Source: Anaerosomatales bacterium (lineage in GTDB: Bacteria; Actinomycetota; Coriobacteriia; Anaerosomatales; Anaerosomataceae). From it: a stretch of DNA of 38,994 nucleotides. Every line of letters begins with the position of its first letter. Position 1 is the first letter of the stretch. This document shows positions 25,289 to 32,630 of the stretch, piece by piece. The notes under the pieces are model-generated. The model was given only the letters and a program-made list of their open reading frames with translations, did not search any database and was not told the DNA's origin. Made by a program: the position numbers and the translations under genes. Location of the stretch: the NCBI GenBank assembly GCA_030019445.1, contig JASEEU010000002.1, forward strand, positions 1-38,994, given 5' to 3'.

Positions 25289-25756
25289 ATGCGCGTTCAC
25301 AGCGTTACGGTCTGTCCGGACCGTGTGGATGTGGTCGTGCAGGTCGACGCCGAGGAACGCATGCGCACAGCCGATGACGAGCTGCTCGTCGAGCGCGCCC
25401 TGGCGCTGCTTCCCGGACTCGAGCGGCATGTCTGCGACAACGGCACGGGCGCGGCGTTCGCCAAAGAGATGCAGGACACCGAGGTCCCGCACCTGTTCGA
25501 ACACGTCGTGATCGAGCTGATGACGGGAGCGGGTTCCCCGCGCGGCCTGCACGGTGAGACGCAGTGGGACTTCCGCCGAGACGGGCGCGGCGTCTTCCGT
25601 GTCTCGGTGGAGTACGACGACGACCTCGTCTGCCTCGGTGCGATCAAGGCGGCCGATCGCGTGATGGCCTACCTGCTCGACGGCGGCGACGCGCCCGACG
25701 TGGTGGCCGAGACGCAGCGGCTCCGCGAGCTCCGGGCGCACCCCGTCGCGTCGTAG
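25289..25756 (+). CDS. Stand-alone cyanophycin-synthetase N-terminal-domain-like protein
   Basis: A 155-aa soluble protein. The run LLPGLERHVCDNG, HLFEHVVIELMTGAG, GVFRVSVEYDDD and LGAIKAADRVMAYLL follows the order of the N-terminal domain of cyanophycin synthetase (PGLxxHxC, GHxxEHVALELQ, YxVVxEYxxE, AxxxA). The ATP-grasp and Mur-ligase-like domains of CphA are missing, and neither neighbour codes for them. In CphA this domain positions the growing polymer, so a stand-alone copy may bind a peptide-like polymer. ATG 25289 has GGGGGAG upstream and lies 10 nt after the small membrane protein. The role is not known. Confidence 0.7.
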   Translation: MRVHSVTVCPDRVDVVVQVDAEERMRTADDELLVERALALLPGLERHVCDNGTGAAFAKEMQDTEVPHLFEHVVIELMTGAGSPRGLHGETQWDFRRDGRGVFRVSVEYDDDLVCLGAIKAADRVMAYLLDGGDAPDVVAETQRLRELRAHPVAS

Positions 25757-25794
25757 AGCGCCCGCGCGCAGCGAGCGTCGAAGGCCCCGTCAAG

Positions 25795-25823
25795 TTGACC
25801 CGTGCTCCGGCGCGGTGTTAAGG
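25795..25823 (+). promoter_or_regulatory. Sigma-70-type promoter of the T-box operon
   Basis: TTGACC (25795-25800) and TTAAGG (25818-25823) are separated by exactly 17 bp. Transcription would start near 25830, immediately before the T-box stem I region. Confidence 0.65.
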
Positions 25824-25829
25824 TTGCGC

Positions 25830-26062
25830 CCAACCCGGCTCGGCCGGACAGATCGGATGCGGATGTGAGGGAAGAGGGCGTCATCAGCCCGGCCACCCCT
25901 CCATGAGTCCCCTGCCAGCGCTCCTCCCGGGAGGCGCGGGAAGCGGGCGGCGCCAGGACCGTTAGCCCTGGATTCCGAGGCCCGGCGGGCGCGCGAGCGC
26001 CGGGTGAAGACAGGTGGTACCGCGGACGACCCCTCGCCCTGTCGAGTGGGTCGTCTTGTCGT
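25830..26062 (+). ncRNA. T-box leader (tRNA-sensing riboswitch) with terminator/antiterminator
   Basis: The T-box sequence GACAGGTGGTACCGCGG is at 26009-26025; its TGGT (26015-26018) is the bulge that pairs with an uncharged tRNA acceptor end (discriminator A). The antiterminator pairs GACAGG (26009-26014) with CCTGTC (26038-26043). The competing terminator pairs GACGACCC (26025-26032) with GGGTCGTC (26048-26055), so the two folds exclude each other. Upstream hairpins include GCCCGGCG/CGCCGGGT at about 25980-26004. A compact stem I may be GGAT (25861)/GTCC (25907) with AGGG/CCCCT and GGGC/GCCC above; its 3' internal loop holds CCATGA, so the specifier might be ATG, but I cannot assign it. It lies upstream of the aminotransferase and ddl genes. 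Confidence 0.88.
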
Positions 26063-26092
26063 CTTCGGGCAGCACGTCGGGTGGTGGGCCGA

Positions 26093-27376
26093 ATGGGTAC
26101 CGCGAGAGTGGTCTTCGACCGGTGGGACGGGCGATACGCAGAGCGCATGCGCGACGTGCGCTCCTCGGCCGTACGCGATCTCTTCGGTGCGGCATCCCGG
26201 GCCGATGTCGTCTCGTTCTCCGGCGGGATGCCGGATGTGAGCCGCGTCCCCACCGAGGCCGTGATGGAGGCGATGGCGCAGACCGCCCGCGACTTCGGGA
26301 CGACGGCGCTGCAGTACGGATCGTCCGAGGGACGCGTCGAGCTTCGCGGGATCGTCGTCGAGATGATGGCCGAGATAGGCGTCCGCGTCCGCGTCGACGA
26401 CCTCGTCATCACCCAGGGCGCGCAGCAGGCGCTCGACCTTCTCGGCAAGATCCTCATCGACCCCGGGGACACGATCATCACCGAGGGGCCGACGTACCTG
26501 GGGGCGCTGCAGGCGTTCTCGGCGTATCAGCCGCGCGTGGTGACGATACCCATGGACGACGAGGGGATGCGCATCGATGCGCTCGAGGCCGAGCTTGTAC
26601 GTCTCGGCCCGCGCGGTGCGAAGTTCATCTACACGATCCCCAACTTCCAGAACCCGGCCGGGGTGACGCTGTCGCCGGAACGGCGGCGGCGCCTCATCGA
26701 ACTGGCGCGCGAGTACGACGTGCCGGTCATCGAGGACGACCCGTACGGGCGGCTGCGGTTCGAGGGCGGGCACGCCAAGCCGCTCAGGGCGCTTGACGAG
26801 GACGTCATCTACCTGGGGACGTTCAGCAAGGTGTTCGCGCCCGGCCTCCGGCTCGGCTGGGTGGCGGCACCCCGGCCGATCCTCGGCAAGCTGTTGCTCG
26901 CCAAGCAGGCCGCCGACCTGTGCGGCAGCGCGTTCGCGCAGATCGCGGCGGAGCGCTACTTCACCGGCACGCGATGGCGCCGCGTGGTCCAGGACCTGAC
27001 GGGCGTGTACGCCGGGCGTCGCGACGCCATGCTCGATGCGCTCGGAGAGCACTTCCCCGGCGAGGCGCGCTGGACGCGGCCCGAGGGCGGCTTCTTCGTG
27101 TGGGCCGAGATGCCCGCGTTCCTCGACCTGAAGTCGCTTCTGGCCGAGGCGGTCGAGCACGGCGTGACGTACGTCCCGGGCGATGCGTTCTTCCCTGACG
27201 GCACCGGACGGAACTGCATGCGGCTGGCGTTCTGCTACGCGGAGCCCGATCGGATCCGTGAGGGGATCGCACGCCTGGCCGAGGTGCTGGAAGACCGCCT
27301 CGAGCTCTACCGGGCGTTTGTCGATGCGGGAGTCGTGCCCGGCGGTCCGACTGCCGTCGGCTCGGAGAGGGGTTGA
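26093..27376 (+). CDS. PLP-dependent aminotransferase, class I/II (MocR/2-aminoadipate-type)
   Basis: The 427-aa fold-type I aminotransferase includes SFSGGMPDVSRVP near the start, TQGAQQALDLLGK, IPNFQNPAG (Asn and the PLP-ring contact), a VIEDDPYGRLRFEG strand with the PLP-N1 Asp, and GTFSKVFAPGLRLGW with the Schiff-base Lys. A long GGFFVW and FCYAEPD with the substrate-carboxylate region closes it. This pattern fits the LysN/Aro8/2-aminoadipate aminotransferase group; the amino acid is uncertain. ATG 26093 is preferred over GTG 26081. The T-box upstream says the enzyme is made when one amino acid's tRNA is uncharged. The ddl gene follows after 6 nt. Confidence 0.88.
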   Translation: MGTARVVFDRWDGRYAERMRDVRSSAVRDLFGAASRADVVSFSGGMPDVSRVPTEAVMEAMAQTARDFGTTALQYGSSEGRVELRGIVVEMMAEIGVRVRVDDLVITQGAQQALDLLGKILIDPGDTIITEGPTYLGALQAFSAYQPRVVTIPMDDEGMRIDALEAELVRLGPRGAKFIYTIPNFQNPAGVTLSPERRRRLIELAREYDVPVIEDDPYGRLRFEGGHAKPLRALDEDVIYLGTFSKVFAPGLRLGWVAAPRPILGKLLLAKQAADLCGSAFAQIAAERYFTGTRWRRVVQDLTGVYAGRRDAMLDALGEHFPGEARWTRPEGGFFVWAEMPAFLDLKSLLAEAVEHGVTYVPGDAFFPDGTGRNCMRLAFCYAEPDRIREGIARLAEVLEDRLELYRAFVDAGVVPGGPTAVGSERG

Positions 27377-27382
27377 TGCAGG

Positions 27383-28330
27383 ATGGAGAAGATCGCGGTC
27401 CTCATGGGCGGGCGCTCGCTCGAGCGCGACGTGTCGCTCAGGAGCGGGGAGCGCATCAGCGCGGCGCTCGACGAGCGCGGCTACAAGGTGCTGGCGCTCG
27501 ACGTGACGCCCGAGCTCACCGAGACGCTTCGCAGCGAGCGACCCGATGCGGTCTACATCGCGCTGCACGGCAAGTACGGCGAGGACGGGACGATCCAGGA
27601 GCTGCTCGAGTTCCTCGGCGTCCCGTACACCGGGCCGGGCGTCGTCGCTTCGGCCCTTGCGTGGGACAAGGCGGTCTCCAAGCGGCTCTTCCGCGCCAAC
27701 GGCATCCCCACGCCGGACTGGGTGACCTTCTCGGCGGACGCCTTCAAGGAGATGGGCGCCGCACGCGCGCTCGACCTCGTGCCCGACGCGCTCGGCGGTT
27801 TCCCGCTCGTGGTGAAGCCGGCCGAGCAGGGCTCTGCGCTCGGCCTCACCCGCGTCGAGGATGCGGGCGCGCTTCCCGACGCGTTCCTCTCGGCGCTCTC
27901 GTACGGCAGCGTGGCCATAGCGGAGCGCTGGATCGAGGGCGCCGAACTCGCGGTCTCAGTGCTCGACGGTCCCGGCGGTCTCGAGGTGCTGCCGCCGGTC
28001 GAGATGGTGCCGAAGTCCGGACTGTTCGACTTCTCGGCCATGTACACGCCGGGCGAGACCGACTACTACGTGCCGGCCCGCCTGACCGACGACGTCGCCG
28101 CGGAGGTGCGCCGTCTGGCCGGGGCGGTCCATACGCTGCTCGGCTGCCGTCACGTGAGCCGGGTGGACATGGTGGTGGGCGCGGATGGCGTCCCCAACGT
28201 GCTGGAATGCAACACGTCACCGGGCATGACCGAGACCTCGCTGCTGCCGATGGCGGCCGACGCGGTCGGCGTGGGTTTCCAGGACTTGGTCGAACGCCTG
28301 GCCCGCGCGGCGCTGGATGGGCTAGAGTGA
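27383..28330 (+). CDS. ddl: D-alanine-D-alanine ligase
   Basis: The 315-aa ATP-grasp ligase carries AVLMGGRSLERDVSLRSG (N-terminal substrate loop), HGKYGEDGTIQ, GVPYTGPG, VVKPAEQGSALGL (ATP-binding) and VLECNTSPGMTETSLLP (metal- and dipeptide-binding). It joins two D-Ala for peptidoglycan in the cytoplasm. Spacing of 6 nt after the aminotransferase shows an operon, so ddl is probably under T-box control too. Length is normal for the family. A purine-rich GCAGG is upstream. Confidence 0.92.
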   Translation: MEKIAVLMGGRSLERDVSLRSGERISAALDERGYKVLALDVTPELTETLRSERPDAVYIALHGKYGEDGTIQELLEFLGVPYTGPGVVASALAWDKAVSKRLFRANGIPTPDWVTFSADAFKEMGAARALDLVPDALGGFPLVVKPAEQGSALGLTRVEDAGALPDAFLSALSYGSVAIAERWIEGAELAVSVLDGPGGLEVLPPVEMVPKSGLFDFSAMYTPGETDYYVPARLTDDVAAEVRRLAGAVHTLLGCRHVSRVDMVVGADGVPNVLECNTSPGMTETSLLPMAADAVGVGFQDLVERLARAALDGLE

Positions 28331-28405
28331 AAGGGGTACATATCAAGTGCTATCCACTGTGAACGCCGTGAGCTGCGGTACCTCGATTCCGGAGGAGTGA
28401 TCTGT

Positions 28406-28849
28406 ATGTACGACTATCGTAGGGGCGAGAGCATCCTCGGCGCGTTCCTGCTCGGCGGCATCGTCGGCGCCGTGCTCGGTCTGCTCTTCTCGCCGCGCTC
28501 GGGCAAGGAGAACCGCGAGTACATCGCGTCCAAGGCCCAGGAGTACTGGGGCGAGGGCGTCGAGTACTACGAGCAGGGCCGGGAGAAGCTGTCCGAGATC
28601 TACGAGTCGGGCCGTTCCACCGCCACCGAGAAGGCCGAAGAGCTCAAGACGAAGATCGACGCCGCACGTGATCGTCTCCGCGAGCAGGTCGACACCGCGT
28701 CAGTGAGCGCCAAGGAGTCGGTGGCCAAGGCCGCCGAGGGCGCGAAGAAGAGCGTGGAGGCCGGCGCCAAGGCGGCCGAGGGCGCGCTGGACAAGGTGGC
28801 CGAGAAGGCCGCAGCGCCCAAGGAGACCCCGGCCGAGCCCGCGAGCTAG
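28406..28849 (+). CDS. YtxH domain protein
   Basis: The 147-aa protein opens with a short Gly-rich membrane segment (about 7-28, LGAFLLGGIVGAVLGLLFSPRSGKENR), the YtxH signature. A long amphipathic Ala/Lys/Glu helix (about 40-145) follows, with heptad-like repeats EGAKKSVEAGAKAAEGA. YtxH proteins are stress-associated and may link membrane and cytoplasm. ATG 28406 has GGAGGAG 8 nt upstream. It is followed by a clear terminator. Confidence 0.88.
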   Translation: MYDYRRGESILGAFLLGGIVGAVLGLLFSPRSGKENREYIASKAQEYWGEGVEYYEQGREKLSEIYESGRSTATEKAEELKTKIDAARDRLREQVDTASVSAKESVAKAAEGAKKSVEAGAKAAEGALDKVAEKAAAPKETPAEPAS

Positions 28850-28870
28850 CGTTACCGCACCACGACCGGA

Positions 28871-28899
28871 AGCCGGCCGCCTGCGCGGCCGGCTTTCTT
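28871..28899 (+). terminator. Rho-independent terminator after the YtxH gene
   Basis: A 10-bp stem AGCCGGCCGC / GCGGCCGGCT with loop CTGC, followed by TTCTTG. It starts 22 nt after the stop. Confidence 0.85.
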
Positions 28900-28912
28900 G
28901 CGAAGGACGCCG

Positions 28913-29611
28913 ATGCCACTCATCTCACAGATACGCGGCCGCACGGTCGCCAACAAGCGGGGCTCCGTGCTCGGCACGGTGGCCGACGTGCTCTTCCATC
29001 CGAGCGAGCCCGAGGTCATCGGCCTGGCGGTCCAGCCGCCGGCCACGTTGTATGTGATCGAACGCGCCCAGCGCTTCATCCCGCTCACCGAGGTCACCCT
29101 CGACGAGGACGGGACCGGCTTCGTGTACTCCGGCAGCCGGCTCCCGTCGTTCGAGAACGGCACCAAGGCGATCGGGCACGACTGGGAGACGACCGTGATC
29201 TGGCGCGGCATGCCGGTCCGCTCGGCGGACGGTGACGCGGTCGGTGCGGTCAAGGACGCGCGGGTGCGCATCGCCGACGGCAGCGTGCGCACGCTCGAGG
29301 TCTCCACCGGCGCGGTCGGCGACCTGGCTCTCGGCACGCTGACCATCCAACGCGAGCAGATCGTCGGCTTCGACGGCGAGTCGGTCGTGCTGACGGTCGG
29401 GTATCGAGATGCCGAGAAGAGCGGCGGACTCGCCAGGAGCACCGCGGGCGGCGTCGCGGCCGCGTCGGTGCGCGGGCAACAGGTGGCCAAGCAGGCGTAC
29501 GACGCCGGCATGAAAGCCGCCATCAAGGTCGGTCGGTCGTTCAAACACGGCACCGGTCGGCGTATGCTGGACAAGCTCCGCGAGCTTACCGACGACTCCG
29601 ACGAGGAGTGA
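28913..29611 (+). CDS. PRC-barrel domain protein
   Basis: The 232-aa soluble protein contains two PRC-barrel-like beta domains. The first (about 1-85) has GRTVANKRGSVLGTVADVLFHP and GLAVQPPATLYVIE. The second (about 90-165) has GMPVRSADGDAVGAVKDARV, ending GFDGESVVLTVGY. A Lys/Arg-rich helical tail follows. PRC barrels occur in RNA-processing (RimM), photosystem and regulatory proteins; this one's partner is unknown. ATG 28913 is chosen for GAAGG 6 nt upstream. The next gene follows 10 nt after its stop. Confidence 0.85.
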   Translation: MPLISQIRGRTVANKRGSVLGTVADVLFHPSEPEVIGLAVQPPATLYVIERAQRFIPLTEVTLDEDGTGFVYSGSRLPSFENGTKAIGHDWETTVIWRGMPVRSADGDAVGAVKDARVRIADGSVRTLEVSTGAVGDLALGTLTIQREQIVGFDGESVVLTVGYRDAEKSGGLARSTAGGVAAASVRGQQVAKQAYDAGMKAAIKVGRSFKHGTGRRMLDKLRELTDDSDEE

Positions 29612-29621
29612 CGCTGCGGCC

Positions 29622-30278
29622 ATGGCCAGACGCTTCAGACCGCTTTCGGCCGACCGGGTCGGCGATCTGCCGAGCGTGTGCGCGGGCTGCGTGCTGTGGG
29701 AGTCGGGCGACCGCCTCGTCGAGTTCCGGTGCGGCTCGGTGTGCGATGCCGGTCGCGCCGCCGCGTGGGTCAGGGAGGTGTCATCGGCCTGGGGCGAGCC
29801 GGGCCGCATGGCCGTGGAGGACGGACAGGTCCTCGGCTTCATCAAGTACGCGCCACCCGAACGCTTCCCGCAGGCAGGGAACATGCCGGCGGGGCCTCCC
29901 GAGCCCACGACACCGCTCATCGCGTGCATGCACATCGCACCCGACGCGCGCCGGCGTGGTCTCGGCAAGGTCCTGATGCAGGCCGCGCTCCGCGACCTTC
30001 ATCAGCGGGGGGAGCGCGCGGTGCAGGCGTACGCGACGACCCGCCCGGGCGATTTCTCGGCCTCGCCCGTCGTCGGCGTCGAATTCCTGCTGCGCATGGG
30101 CTTCACGGTGGCCAGGCCTCACCCGGAGCTGCCGCTCATGCGGCTGGACCTGCGCTCGCTCGCGGCCTGGACCGAGAACCTCGAGGCTGTCCTCGAGTCG
30201 CTTCGCATCCCCATCGGTGTCGCCCCACGCGCGCCGGTGACGTATCTCGTCGACGTCGACACGGAGGGAGCGCGATGA
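29622..30278 (+). CDS. GNAT family N-acetyltransferase
   Basis: The 218-aa protein carries a GNAT core: CMHIAPDARRRGLGKVLMQAALRD is the acetyl-CoA-binding motif A (RRRGLG), with VEFLLRMGFTVARPHPELPLMRLDL as motif B. The N-terminal region has four cysteines (CAGC, CGSVC), an arrangement that could bind zinc. It overlaps the YbaK gene by ATGA, so the two are coupled. Substrate not recognisable. Confidence 0.82.
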   Translation: MARRFRPLSADRVGDLPSVCAGCVLWESGDRLVEFRCGSVCDAGRAAAWVREVSSAWGEPGRMAVEDGQVLGFIKYAPPERFPQAGNMPAGPPEPTTPLIACMHIAPDARRRGLGKVLMQAALRDLHQRGERAVQAYATTRPGDFSASPVVGVEFLLRMGFTVARPHPELPLMRLDLRSLAAWTENLEAVLESLRIPIGVAPRAPVTYLVDVDTEGAR

Positions 30279-30769
30279 CCGGAGGAGTCACGCCCGGGAA
30301 GCGGGCGGGTTCTGCGGAGCGGGTGCGGGCGTGGCTTGCCGCCCACGGCCTCGAAGACGGCATCGTGCACTTCGAGCAGTCCACCAAGACGGCGCAGATG
30401 GCCGCCGACGCCATCGGGTGCGAGCTTGGACAGATCGTGAAGTCGCTCGTCTTCGTGGTCGACGGGCAGCCCGTGCTCGCGTTGGTAGCCGGTGACCGGC
30501 GGGGAGACGCCGATGCGATCGCTGCGCTGCTCGGCGGCTCGTCAGCCCGCTTCGCGGACGCCGACACGGTCCGCGCCGCGACCGGTTACGCGATCGGCGG
30601 GGTCTCGCCGTTCGATCTGCCGGACGACCTCGTGGTGCTGATCGATGACTCGCTCACCCGGTTCAGCGAGGTCCATCCCGCCGCCGGCACCCCTTCATCC
30701 ACGGTGCGCCTGACATTCGGGCAACTCATCGAGCTGACGGGTGGACGACTGGAGCGTATCGCGCGATAG
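30275..30769 (+). CDS. YbaK/aminoacyl-tRNA deacylase-type protein
   Basis: The 164-aa protein matches the YbaK/EbsC/ProX editing-domain fold: KTAQMAADAIGCELGQIVKSLVF, the Lys of the conserved VKSL, ATGYAIGGVSPFDLP and AGTPSSTVRLTFGQLIELTG. These free-standing domains hydrolyse mis-charged aminoacyl-tRNA such as Cys-tRNA(Pro) or Ala-tRNA(Pro). The ATG overlaps the GNAT stop, with GGAGGGAG upstream. The polysaccharide deacetylase begins 11 nt after it. Confidence 0.86.
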   Translation: MTGGVTPGKRAGSAERVRAWLAAHGLEDGIVHFEQSTKTAQMAADAIGCELGQIVKSLVFVVDGQPVLALVAGDRRGDADAIAALLGGSSARFADADTVRAATGYAIGGVSPFDLPDDLVVLIDDSLTRFSEVHPAAGTPSSTVRLTFGQLIELTGGRLERIAR

Positions 30770-30779
30770 TACGTACGCG

Positions 30780-31940
30780 ATGCGTTCGTACACCCCGTCA
30801 CATCCCGTGCGCTCAGCCGTCGTGCTGGCCGTTGCGCTCCTCGCCCTCGCCGGCGGCATCAGCCTGCACCGGGCGTACACGCGCGTCCCGGTGACCGTCG
30901 ACGGCATGCGCTTCGAGGCCGGTCCGGGCGACACGGTCGAGTCCGTGGCCGAGAAGGCCAGACGCGCGCCGCTCGAGGGTGATCTCGTCTCGGCGACGGA
31001 CGGGCGCGTCCTCGCCCATGGCGGCGGCAAGCCGGGCGAGGTCTGGGTGAACGGCACGGCGGCCGAGCCCTCGGCGCGGGTCGTCGCGGGCGACGACATC
31101 CGTACGCGTCGCGGGGACGACGTCACCGAGCCGGTCGTGGAGACGACGGTCACGCTACCGGCGCCGGCGGTCGTGACAGGAGACGGGCCGATCATCGCGG
31201 TCGAGGATCCGGGGGAGAACGGCATCCAGAAACGGGTCGTGGGGCAGGTATCCCGCTCGCTCGTGACGAGCGAGACCGTCCGTGAGCCGCGCCCGCTCAG
31301 GCTGCATCGCCGGAGCGTGCCGACGCCGGAACGTGCGGCCGCAACGGGCGGGAAGGTCGTCGCACTGACGTTCGATGACGGCCCGTGGCCCGAGCAGACC
31401 GACCGCATCCTTCAGATACTCGAAGCCGAGCGGGTCCCCGCCACGTTCTTCATGCTCGGCTCCTATGCGCGCCGCTGGCCGCAGGTGGCGGCTCGCGTCG
31501 CCGCCGCAGGCCACGCCGTGGGGACGCACACCGAGAACCACGTCCCGCTGACGACGCTTGACGGCTGGCGGCTGCACGCCGAAGTGGGAGCCGGCAAGGG
31601 CAGCGTCGAGCGCACGACGGGGGCCGAGGTCCGCTGGTTCCGACCGCCGGGCGGCAAGGTGGACTCCGAGGCGTATCGCGAGCTCAGGGCGCAGGGGCTT
31701 CGCGCTGTGCTGTGGACCGTGGACCCGCAGGACTGGCGCGAGAGCGCGTCCGCCGAGGAGATCGCCGCGTCGGTCACCGGTGCCGTCCATCCGGGCGCCA
31801 TCGTGCTCCTGCACGACGGCGGAGGAGACCAGTCGGCGACGATCGAGGCGCTGCCGCGCATCATCCGGGACCTCAAGGCGAAGGGCTACGTGTTCGTGAC
31901 CATCGACGGGATACGCGCGCCCAAGAGCGGGTGGCGCTGA
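30780..31940 (+). CDS. Membrane-anchored polysaccharide deacetylase (carbohydrate esterase 4) with G5-like region
   Basis: The 386-aa protein has a membrane segment at about 8-25 that anchors it, and the rest outside. Residues about 35-110 form a beta domain; about 130-180 (EDPGENGIQKRVVGQ...TSETVREP) resembles a G5-type stalk. The NodB domain (about 195-380) carries TFDDGPWPEQT (catalytic Asp and metal Asp), GTHTENH (metal His pair), FRPPGGK, WTVDPQDW and LHDGGGD. It should deacetylate GlcNAc or MurNAc in the wall, raising lysozyme resistance. ATG 30780 is used since the hydrophobic segment begins there. It converges directly on the cyclo-ligase gene (0 nt gap). Confidence 0.9.
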   Translation: MRSYTPSHPVRSAVVLAVALLALAGGISLHRAYTRVPVTVDGMRFEAGPGDTVESVAEKARRAPLEGDLVSATDGRVLAHGGGKPGEVWVNGTAAEPSARVVAGDDIRTRRGDDVTEPVVETTVTLPAPAVVTGDGPIIAVEDPGENGIQKRVVGQVSRSLVTSETVREPRPLRLHRRSVPTPERAAATGGKVVALTFDDGPWPEQTDRILQILEAERVPATFFMLGSYARRWPQVAARVAAAGHAVGTHTENHVPLTTLDGWRLHAEVGAGKGSVERTTGAEVRWFRPPGGKVDSEAYRELRAQGLRAVLWTVDPQDWRESASAEEIAASVTGAVHPGAIVLLHDGGGDQSATIEALPRIIRDLKAKGYVFVTIDGIRAPKSGWR

Positions 31941-32531
31941 TCAGTCCGGGTCCGCACGGAACGTCCGCGTGGGCGTGACGAGGATCCGCACGGGCCGGTC
32001 GTGCTCGGCCCGCGGCACCGCCGAGAAGACCTGCTCATCGTAGGCGACGCCGATGGTGGGCACGTCGTCGGCGACACGGGCGAGCAACCGGTCGTAGTAG
32101 CCGCGACCGAGGCCGACACGCCACCCCTCGACGTCGAACGCGACGGCGGGGACGATGATCGCCTCCATCTCCTCGAGGCTCGCGCGCGGCGCGGCGGCGT
32201 GCGGCTCGCGCAGGCCGAACGAGCCCGTCACGAGCTCCGACTCGTCATCGACCCAGTGCAACGTGAGGTCGTGCGGTCCGGCGACGCGCGGCATCGCAAC
32301 ACGCGCCCCCCGCTCCCGCATCTCGCGTGCGACGCAGGTCACGTCGACCTCCTCGGGCATGGCGCCGTAGAGCAGCACCGAGGACGCGTCGCGCATCTCA
32401 GGCAGTGCCATGACGGTCAGACAGACGGCGGCTGCGGCCACCGCGCGCTCTTCGGGCATGAGAGCACGCCGCGCCGCCCGCGCTTTGAGACGGATCTCCG
32501 ACTTGCGGTGGAAGATTCCTTCGGTCTGCAT
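31941..32531 (-). CDS. 5-formyltetrahydrofolate cyclo-ligase
   Basis: The 196-aa enzyme has a basic N-terminal helix KSEIRLKARAARRALM, a mid-section VLLYGAMPEEVDV, and the hallmark GLGRGYYDRLLA that binds ATP and folate. It converts 5-formyl-THF to methenyl-THF with ATP, a folate salvage and repair reaction. ATG 32531 has GGGGGAGAG directly upstream; a longer frame (to 32627) would run through the promoter. Cytoplasmic. Confidence 0.92.
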   Translation of the reverse strand: MQTEGIFHRKSEIRLKARAARRALMPEERAVAAAAVCLTVMALPEMRDASSVLLYGAMPEEVDVTCVAREMRERGARVAMPRVAGPHDLTLHWVDDESELVTGSFGLREPHAAAPRASLEEMEAIIVPAVAFDVEGWRVGLGRGYYDRLLARVADDVPTIGVAYDEQVFSAVPRAEHDRPVRILVTPTRTFRADPD

Positions 32532-32573
32532 CTCTCCCCCTTGCGATGCGCGTGCAACCGAACGATACACGGC

Positions 32574-32603
32574 AGTGTAGCGCAACACCCTGACTCGTGT
32601 CGG
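32574..32603 (-). promoter_or_regulatory. Promoter of the 5-formyl-THF cyclo-ligase gene
   Basis: On the minus strand, CCGACA (32598-32603) and TACACT (32574-32579) are separated by 18 bp. The leader would be about 35 nt. The -35 is weak. Confidence 0.5.
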
Positions 32604-32630
32604 ACCCGGACGTGAACGCCGGCTCACCCG

